DNA from: a virus
Strand: one strand, 5' to 3'
Virus record (IMG/VR): IMGVR_UViG_3300043571_000253
Coordinates: 1-20,973 of that record
DNA length: 20,973 bases
The notes beneath the pieces are model-generated. The model had not been told where the DNA came from. It saw only the letters and a list, made by a program, of their open reading frames with translations, and searched no databases. Position 1 is the stretch's first letter; each line of letters starts with the position of its first letter. This document shows positions 17,201 through 20,973 of the stretch, piece after piece. Both the position numbers and the translations under genes were made by a program.

Positions 17201-19984
17201 GAAACAAAAAGTCAGTATGGAGCAAAAATAGAAGATCTATTAAGAGGCGCTGGTAAAGCTGGAACCCCAAAGGGTGATTTTGCTCAATTTATGGGTAAGC
17301 AGATTCAATCCTTAACTTTTGGCAAAGGCGGACTTAATGAAAAAAGAGCAGAGAAAGGCGAACTAGAGTTAGAAAAGTCTGCAACAGAAGCTGCTATTCA
17401 AATTATTAAACAAAAACAAGCTCTTGCCGAAGAAGAAGCAATTAGAAAAAAATTAATTGGAACTTTAGCTGATCAATTAGCTTTATCTATTGGATTGGAA
17501 AATTTTGAATATAGTATTAAAAAGGCAAATGATTCAATTGTCAATGCGGGAGCAATGTTTGGTGACTCATTAAGTGCATTTTCTTCGAGCGTGCCGAATG
17601 CTGATGTGTTAAGTTTATCAGCTCCTAATGCTGCCAATTCTCCTGATTTCAAAAAAGCTATGGATACAATTTCCAGTGTTGGTCCTATTGGCAAAGAATT
17701 AGCAGATAAATTTAATCAACTAAATGGAGTTATGCCAAAATTAAAAGTTGGTTTAGAAAAAAATACATTAAGAGTTGGAGCAAGCTCTAAAGAAATTGAT
17801 AGTTTTATTCAATCTATTGGAATAGATGGCGGAACAGATGTTGGAAAAGCAATTAGAGAATCAATCGAAAAAGAAACAAAATCTTCTGAAATTACTCCAA
17901 GAGAAGGCGTTTCTAGTGGCGCTGAAATAGCAAAAAGAATTCAAGATAATATAGAAAACTATGCAAAGATTCTTCAAGAAGGTGGCGGAAGAATTTTAAA
18001 GGCAATGCAGGATCATGAGGCATCTATTACCAAGGCGTATGATGAAATTGCACAATCAAGAAAAAGACAGCTTGATATTGAACTAGAAGGTGCTGACAGT
18101 TTTCAAGAATTAGTAAAGAATGTTGCAAATGCTCAGGGTAAAATTCTAACATTAACAGAAAAAAATGCATTAAGAACTAATCGTCAAAATATGTTAGCTG
18201 GAAAATATGCTGGAAACCCAGAAGCAATTGGAAAAAGATTAAGAGATATTAGAACTAGTCTAGCTAAAGAAACAGATATAGGTAAAAAGGCTGGATTACT
18301 AGAAGAATCTACAAAATTAAAACAGTCGTTAAAAGAGTTATCAAATCAAAGTTCTAGAACTGCTGATACTCTATTTGAACTTGAAAAATTAAAAGCTCAA
18401 AGAGAAACTGCAAGAGATGCTACGAAAAGTTATTTATTTGGAACAAGAGAAGAAAAAGATAAACAAGAAGATATTATGGTTGCTCTTAGAGATGCCATGC
18501 AGAGTGGTGATATTGAATCTATTCCGGATGAATTAAAATCTGGTGTAAGTGGCTTGCTTGATCAATTTAAAGATGTTAAAGCATTTGGTGGAATGACAGG
18601 AAAAGAAGTTCAAAATCAACTTATGGCAAACAAGATGATGCAAATGGGGAATGTTGAAGGAGCAATGGCAATTGCTAATGATACTTCCGGTCCTGAGCAG
18701 CAAATGATTCAAGAGCTAGGAAATATCTATGCCCAAGAAGAAAAAGCTAGAAGAGCTATGCTTCTAGAAGAAATGTTACATCAGGATATGTTGAATCAAT
18801 CTATTCAAATGAATACTCAATCGTTAAATAATTTAGTTAAAGAAACTCAAGAAAAAGCAGCAGAACTTAGACCGGCTGGTGGTCCACAAAATCTTGAAAC
18901 TCCAGAAGCCTTACAAGCTCAAAAGAAAGCGGCAGAAGCAAGATTAACAAAAATAGATAGCGATATTGCAACGATAGATCAGAGCATTGAGAAGTTTCTT
19001 CAAAGAATTGATAATATGTTTCAACAAGTTAAAGATAAATTTGACGGAACAGAAAAAAAATCTACAGGTGGTTTAATCTATCGTGCTGGCGGCGGTTTTA
19101 CTCCTCGTGGCACAGACACTGTTCCAGCCATGCTTACTCCCGGCGAATTTGTTGTAAATAAAAGAGCAGTTGATAAGTTTGGAGCTGGAAATTTACAAAA
19201 AATAAATGCTGGATATTATGCAAATGGTGGTAACATTGACCAGCTTGGTTTACCATCTAGAAGAAGTGGAAATATACGTTCTCGTCTTGATGAGGTAAGA
19301 AAGCAAATTGAACAAGGAGTATATAAAAATAAAGAAGGAAAAAATATTAATGATATTATGGATATGAGGGAATATAGAAAAGCAAAAGAACAAGCGATTA
19401 AGGAAGCAAAAGCAGAAGATCAAAAACAAGCTGATGAAATTGCAAAAAGAGGACGAGATCCTAAAATAGCTTATATGCAAAAAGCAGAAGAGTGGTTAAA
19501 GCAAAGATCAATAAATACTAGAAAAATGGAAGGATTTTTGAATCCTAAAAAAGTTCAATCTTCTGGAAGTAGTAAAGTAAGCGGTCCGATTGTTCAGCAA
19601 AAAACTATGATTTCTCAGTCTATGGCACAGCAGCAGCGTCAGTCAATGGCTACGACTCCGGCACAGCAAGCCAACGCAGCAGTCAATCCGGGTGCGGCTG
19701 GAGCTGGAGCAATGCCTCCTGATATGACAGGATTCGCCCAGAGTGTTGAATCACTTAATTCAATTGCTGCTACTTTTTCGTCTTTTACAGAAACGCTTGC
19801 TAATTTAGCTAATCAATTTGCAGGAATCACTGTTCAGCATACCATGACGGTTGATGGAAGTATAGCTGTAACTGGAGTTAATGGCCCAGAAATTGCTAAA
19901 CAATTATCTGATGCTATTATTGGTCAAATTAGGACAGAAGTATTAAATCAAATTCAATTAAATAATAGGCAAGAGAAGAGATGA
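11285..19984 (+). CDS. Giant tail tape-measure protein with embedded enzyme-like domains
   Basis: 2899 residues. Role: sets tail length, fills the tube and is ejected ahead of DNA. Residues 1-~450 form a TP901-type tape-measure core (PhageMin_Tail family pattern: FEREMVKISQATGKT, LAARELTQAGFAADKV, ESIATGFRTIFTRVQ). Four ~50-residue modules containing DTVPAMLTPGEFV start at residues 460, 1030, 1399 and 2599. Intervals 1-2 and 2-3 hold PD-(D/E)XK-like, HAD-like and GNAT-like domains, described separately. Residues ~1450-2590 are helical, with membrane-compatible stretches at about 1568-1586 and 1682-1709 and a Gly-rich zipper at 1766-1815. The C-terminus ends MTVDGSIAVTGVNGPEIAKQ, typical of tape-measure ends. 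AGGA (11272-11275) nine bases before the ATG sets the start. The stop overlaps the next gene (ATGA). Tape-measure identity is certain; the enzyme-like domains are pattern calls. Confidence 0.95.
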   Translation: MASKFTITAELNLQTKNLNQVVNNLRQQFQGANLNIKLTNLAQANSQMVNLSKNSAAAKKSVDSLGSSVLAAAKRFSGMALATGTLIGLTRAIKNAVGEAIEFEREMVKISQATGKTMSDLKSLSSEIGNVASNFGVSSKELVLAARELTQAGFAADKVRGTLKLLAQTELAATFDSIQDTTEGVIAVLNQFGKTAQRAGTEIDFLEKSLSAINQVSKDFAVESADLITAIRTTGSAFESAGGSLDELIALFTSVRSTTRESAESIATGFRTIFTRVQRVDTINALRNLGIELQDAEGKFVGPMEAAKRLAIALQTIDPRDFRFNLVVEELGGFRQVSKVIPLIQQFTVAQKALSSAQGASGSLAKDAATAQQSLSVQIDKTREEFKRFIRELTDSKSFQDTARFLLSLANAFIKVADTIKPLIPLIATFATFKLGQAFIPAIKGLGSIGKKSLGGPIGFASGGMVPGQGNGDTVPAMLTPGEFVIRKSSVEKLGAENLARMNKYAAGGRVTIFPKSNKYGVFALQPLGAKDDILRGKAKVKNKSVEAQLAAMAKNPDASVEIAADDTYQVPAFYIGGNDAEKSQAMKKRIEKVTKAGFKKIISTIIETPDFSLGSPPLKTDQSYFNSAIKSLFEKDNSAKATIEGYVLEAVTASLGQVKLGGGTSNWDFPSLGGKGEKLSQLFGLDKAGLISSLISGDAKRSISDKAIRSVLGTKIANSLLQDRSQIGLTKYDQTGAGVKIESSKAVAKKQQAQVKQSSLKGMQAQSEEFRKKIVEIAGEYFNFAKDPNTGLQASRLNLQNFGAGATDLVKGILGPDMKGKFGKNDFSLSEAEQKKVLDQLKKWREGSPPVSLLKSALGGIVSRFAEGGGVKNAPLVDDILQATGAILPHPVKAIQAIIDAGGGAVDMDRTLKRTIGDQAYAKAPTKKAQAEVLKRYFRDDAARLADVKSAPLTQFGKALKDAVESGQINPRKMQIISKSGRTPGLAEYLSSVFGIPVSNMVFTEGKTKQPALDALRQKGPRADRVSRFASGGFASGTDTVPAMLTPGEFVINKQSAQKIGYSNLHRMNKVAKFANGGAVGVQHLAIGGEVDQQSHYKPNNKESLDSVLSKHRDDELQSNFIKTANLSPNFAESLSKYRELGLIQKSNSKDRNSSTKSFIAAYGLSKLKDEDLKNKFKDKFEINDEIKNIFKYYDSGISDLVSYLGKQDKIKLSQITGHDFSKNKNYGNIEIFSGKNDILARYVDGENDRTGFVEAKKNKDNFYRVKFSYATSGYGPKLYDALLEEAAKIGSWVAPDTNISKNAAGVWKNYYLNRQDVNKKLMDYNNWNNASGKFQTKPEKDIEKLKLTWPKKEDPDWALQYAYQKPSSDNKNIIRAKKKFGPSYEGREAVLASIKNFATGGKTSGTDTVPAMLTPGEFVINKQSAQAIGYSSLNRMNKVGKFANGGPVGVQYFATGGTVDPATLKMLVEIRKMSRQALTQGPTASGAALGSGNKQIQTFIKMVEALNKAGLDSSKLIKEGFAEIKKDAANFKISKELKATYKEAASNTSNNQEQQLQKASQTNIQNLLLLGSAIGSVVTQFTTLSDEQKAYYGALTATFTVYQGIGQNLKNFGLGIIETMQQRKQEKLALAQSAAAMKNHANAANQAATQIKSGSVGSKAGSTAGGSGIGGTISKLDKGMVIFDGIITGFSAVMAIAAANAAYYAEVSEKSAKKMNETIDALFKDASKVSTGKLTSDISQASSDKAKASLMGKIGSDSKSIMKILGAAIGGGIIGGKVGGVAGTATGVPGGTLVGAGIGATAGAFGGAYLQYQDQVARAEAKQKQMLDDLNAASASLAVSFKTSAEETQKLQKFMGSIDKKTDKQVSDQAAASTTKFVQSLDAATNAELKYMNAAGSLVEAQKLFGDQIKQAKEKADEFGKALDQIIGAEYARQITQLGNKIGTKGVDVGGEISKIVESQKENISKRTTAETKSQYGAKIEDLLRGAGKAGTPKGDFAQFMGKQIQSLTFGKGGLNEKRAEKGELELEKSATEAAIQIIKQKQALAEEEAIRKKLIGTLADQLALSIGLENFEYSIKKANDSIVNAGAMFGDSLSAFSSSVPNADVLSLSAPNAANSPDFKKAMDTISSVGPIGKELADKFNQLNGVMPKLKVGLEKNTLRVGASSKEIDSFIQSIGIDGGTDVGKAIRESIEKETKSSEITPREGVSSGAEIAKRIQDNIENYAKILQEGGGRILKAMQDHEASITKAYDEIAQSRKRQLDIELEGADSFQELVKNVANAQGKILTLTEKNALRTNRQNMLAGKYAGNPEAIGKRLRDIRTSLAKETDIGKKAGLLEESTKLKQSLKELSNQSSRTADTLFELEKLKAQRETARDATKSYLFGTREEKDKQEDIMVALRDAMQSGDIESIPDELKSGVSGLLDQFKDVKAFGGMTGKEVQNQLMANKMMQMGNVEGAMAIANDTSGPEQQMIQELGNIYAQEEKARRAMLLEEMLHQDMLNQSIQMNTQSLNNLVKETQEKAAELRPAGGPQNLETPEALQAQKKAAEARLTKIDSDIATIDQSIEKFLQRIDNMFQQVKDKFDGTEKKSTGGLIYRAGGGFTPRGTDTVPAMLTPGEFVVNKRAVDKFGAGNLQKINAGYYANGGNIDQLGLPSRRSGNIRSRLDEVRKQIEQGVYKNKEGKNINDIMDMREYRKAKEQAIKEAKAEDQKQADEIAKRGRDPKIAYMQKAEEWLKQRSINTRKMEGFLNPKKVQSSGSSKVSGPIVQQKTMISQSMAQQQRQSMATTPAQQANAAVNPGAAGAGAMPPDMTGFAQSVESLNSIAATFSSFTETLANLANQFAGITVQHTMTVDGSIAVTGVNGPEIAKQLSDAIIGQIRTEVLNQIQLNNRQEKR
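12662..12811 (+). repeat. Tape-measure module copy 1 (VPAMLTPGEFV)
   Basis: Residues 460-509 of the tape measure: FASGGMVPGQ, then DTVPAMLTPGEFVIRK, then ENLARMNKYAAGG. The copy is 150 bases long. It follows directly on the tape-measure core and a hydrophobic segment, and precedes the nuclease-like domain. Confidence 0.9.
13100..13480 (+). other. PD-(D/E)XK nuclease-like domain in the tape measure
   Basis: Three motif residues occur in the right order. Glu650 lies in an amphipathic helix (IEGYVLEAVTASLG), Asp669 in a short strand (NWDFP), and Asp699-Ala-Lys701 (GDAKRSIS) serves as the (D/E)xK element. Spacings of 19 and 30 residues suit the fold. I recall similar E ... DF ... DAK segments in tape measures of other environmental phages. 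The boundaries are approximate and activity is unproven. Confidence 0.42.
13900..14371 (+). other. HAD phosphatase-like domain in the tape measure
   Basis: Residues ~872-1029. Motif I is VDMDRTL (Asp908, Asp910, Thr912), the DxDx(T/V) nucleophile signature. Motif II is IISKSG (Ser979), at the end of a hydrophobic strand. Motif III is GKTKQPALDAL (Lys1008/Lys1010). A clear acidic motif IV (GDxxxD) is not visible, so the domain could be inactive or diverged. It directly precedes module copy 2. Confidence 0.5.
14372..14521 (+). repeat. Tape-measure module copy 2 (VPAMLTPGEFV)
   Basis: Residues 1030-1079: FASGGFASGT, then DTVPAMLTPGEFVINK, then SNLHRMNKVAKFANGG. The copy is exactly 150 bases, the same as copies 1 and 3. 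It is closest to copy 3: both go on to share (A/P)VGVQ and an (I/T)GG turn. Confidence 0.9.
14560..15470 (+). other. GNAT acetyltransferase-like domain in the tape measure
   Basis: Residues ~1092-1395, visibly more A+T-rich than the flanks. The core is a strand (FYRVKFSYA), then SGYGPKLYDALLEEAAKIG (glycines 1275 and 1277), then a Pro-Asp turn, ISKNAAGVWKNYYLNRQDV and a KLMD end. This fits the acetyl-CoA pyrophosphate loop and following helix of GNAT enzymes, and a GYGP-x-LYD-containing protein family that I recall from phage virions. The N-terminal ~150 residues are helical and unrecognised. Confidence 0.42.
15479..15628 (+). repeat. Tape-measure module copy 3 (VPAMLTPGEFV)
   Basis: Residues 1399-1448: FATGGKTSGT, then DTVPAMLTPGEFVINK, then SSLNRMNKVGKFANGG. 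It is nearly identical in protein to copy 2 but differs at many third codon positions, so the similarity is maintained by selection on the protein. Confidence 0.9.
16580..16730 (+). other. Glycine-zipper-like membrane-compatible segment of the tape measure
   Basis: Residues ~1766-1815 have glycines at every third or fourth position (ILGAAIGGGIIGGKVGG, then GTLVGAGIGATAGAFGGAY) without charged residues except one Lys. Such segments insert into or oligomerise in membranes. Together with the hydrophobic stretches at residues 1568-1586 and 1682-1709, it fits a channel through the host inner membrane during DNA ejection. Confidence 0.5.
19079..19231 (+). repeat. Tape-measure module copy 4 (VPAMLTPGEFV)
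   Basis: Residues 2599-2649: YRAGGGFTPRGT, then DTVPAMLTPGEFVVNK, then GNLQKINAGYYANGG. It is one residue longer than the other copies, at 153 bases. It lies near the C-terminus, about 1150 residues after copy 3, and is followed by a charged helical stretch and the terminal domain. Confidence 0.9.
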
Positions 19985-20973
19985 ACAATAATAATCAAGG
20001 ACTAAATTTAAATATATTCTCGTCTAATGGAAGTGGTCAGTTTGGGCATGTTCCTCTTAGAGTTCAGGCCGACAATTCTAATTACATACCACATGAAACT
20101 GCATGGGACACTAGTATATATGGACCAGATTTAATAAATTCATCAACTTTAAACGAGTTAAGTATTAATCTTACTGATTTTTCAGTAAATAAATATGATT
20201 ATCATTACGGAAATAATAATGGTAAAAATTATATTAATTATGATTTACAATCAAATTGGTATGTTGATATGATTGATATGAAGGATGATATAGCAGTTAT
20301 AGGAGTAAAAGATTGGACCAGTACAGAAAAATTTACTACTGAATATGATATTTCTGGAGTTTTGATTACTTCTGATAATTTATATAATGTAGATATATTG
20401 TCTGCAAGTCAATCTTCTCAATCATCATATACATTAACAGACTGGACTTTTGAAATTGACTCTCATCATCCTAATTATGGTAATGGTCAAGTAATAATAA
20501 ATTACCAGAATAATTTAGGTCAACAGGCTTTAACTATTGATGTTCCTCATAATTATTATAATAATCAAATAGTTGTTTATTCAACAGCTCAACCTACTTA
20601 TACTTTGACTGGAGATTATGATGAATTTAATGATCCTGTATCTGGTCCATCTAGTGGCACGGCTGTATATTATCCCGGAGGACTTGGCTGTGGCTCTGGA
20701 ACTTATTTAAAAAATGATCAGTGCTATTATAATACCTTTTCTCCATTAGATGTTGGATTACAGCAAACTATAACTTATTTTAATATTAAAAATTTAGTAG
20801 ATATTTTTCAAAAGCCAGAATTTTTAAATAATCATCAGGCTGATGATAATGATTCATTAAATACAGAAGAACTAGAGTCAAATACTCCTTTAGGTGGATA
20901 CTGGTTATCTCAGGAATTTCCTGATTATAGTGATGTATTTTTAAAAATAAATTATACAAAATCATCTTCTTTT
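19981..20973 (+). CDS. 5' part of gene after tape measure, probable distal tail protein (3' end outside window)
   Basis: The frame is open from the ATG at 19981 to the last base, giving 331 residues without a stop. It starts in an ATGA overlap with the tape-measure stop, behind a purine-rich AAGAGAAGAG that can serve as ribosome binding site. The protein is very rich in Asn, Tyr, Ser and Asp (begins MNNNNQGLNLNIFSS), beta-rich in look, with GQFGHVPLRVQAD at residues 19-31, DWTFEIDSHHPNYG at about 153-166 and a Gly/Cys segment GGLGCGSGTYLKNDQCYYN. It has no signal peptide and no family that I recognise. In most tailed phages the gene after the tape measure encodes a distal tail or baseplate hub protein, so that is the default expectation from position. 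Confidence 0.6.
   Translation, partial: MNNNNQGLNLNIFSSNGSGQFGHVPLRVQADNSNYIPHETAWDTSIYGPDLINSSTLNELSINLTDFSVNKYDYHYGNNNGKNYINYDLQSNWYVDMIDMKDDIAVIGVKDWTSTEKFTTEYDISGVLITSDNLYNVDILSASQSSQSSYTLTDWTFEIDSHHPNYGNGQVIINYQNNLGQQALTIDVPHNYYNNQIVVYSTAQPTYTLTGDYDEFNDPVSGPSSGTAVYYPGGLGCGSGTYLKNDQCYYNTFSPLDVGLQQTITYFNIKNLVDIFQKPEFLNNHQADDNDSLNTEELESNTPLGGYWLSQEFPDYSDVFLKINYTKSSSF

Overview
The window is a block of structural genes from a tailed double-stranded DNA virus (Caudoviricetes), most likely a large phage recovered from an environmental sample. Every gene reads on the + strand. Genes are packed with 0-20 base gaps or short overlaps, apart from gaps of 64 bases before the tail tube gene and 99 bases before the tape-measure gene. 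The DNA is visibly A+T-rich throughout. No integrase, tRNA, CRISPR array, insertion sequence or host metabolic gene is visible. The host cannot be named from this sequence.

Layout. (1) Positions 1-4638 encode appendage proteins. The first is the 3' part of a collagen-like fibre gene with a C1q/TNF-like jelly-roll domain. Next come two paralogues in which a phage tail-collar domain appears to be split by long arrays of 40-residue SxDGxxW (Asp-box-like, beta-propeller-type) repeats, then an unassigned 124-residue protein. (2) Positions 4639-7806 hold small conserved virion genes of head-tail connector type: an Ig-like BppU-type domain, a putative adaptor, a 72-residue protein, a zinc-knuckle protein, a putative tail-completion protein and an unassigned 325-residue protein. 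(3) Positions 7871-8920 encode a tail tube protein whose two halves look like a tandem duplication of the tube domain. (4) Positions 8936-11185 hold three conserved genes where tail-assembly chaperones normally lie. (5) A strong intrinsic-terminator hairpin at 11217-11269 precedes a giant 2899-residue tape-measure protein (11285-19984). (6) A gene starting at 19981 runs off the right edge.

The most unusual object is the tape measure. It carries four copies of a ~50-residue module built on DTVPAMLTPGEFV. The two intervals between the first three copies hold domains that look enzymatic: a PD-(D/E)XK nuclease-like domain, a HAD phosphatase-like domain and a GNAT acetyltransferase-like domain. 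Because tape measures leave the virion ahead of the DNA, these could be effectors delivered into the host at infection. That is an inference; the motifs are what the sequence shows.

How the genes fit together. The connector proteins join the capsid portal to the tail. The tube protein stacks around the tape measure, which sets tail length and is presumably held soluble by chaperones encoded just before it. The gene after the tape measure should belong to the distal tail. The fibre-type genes lie beside the connector genes rather than after the tape measure, so they could be head or neck fibres (whiskers) rather than tail-tip fibres.
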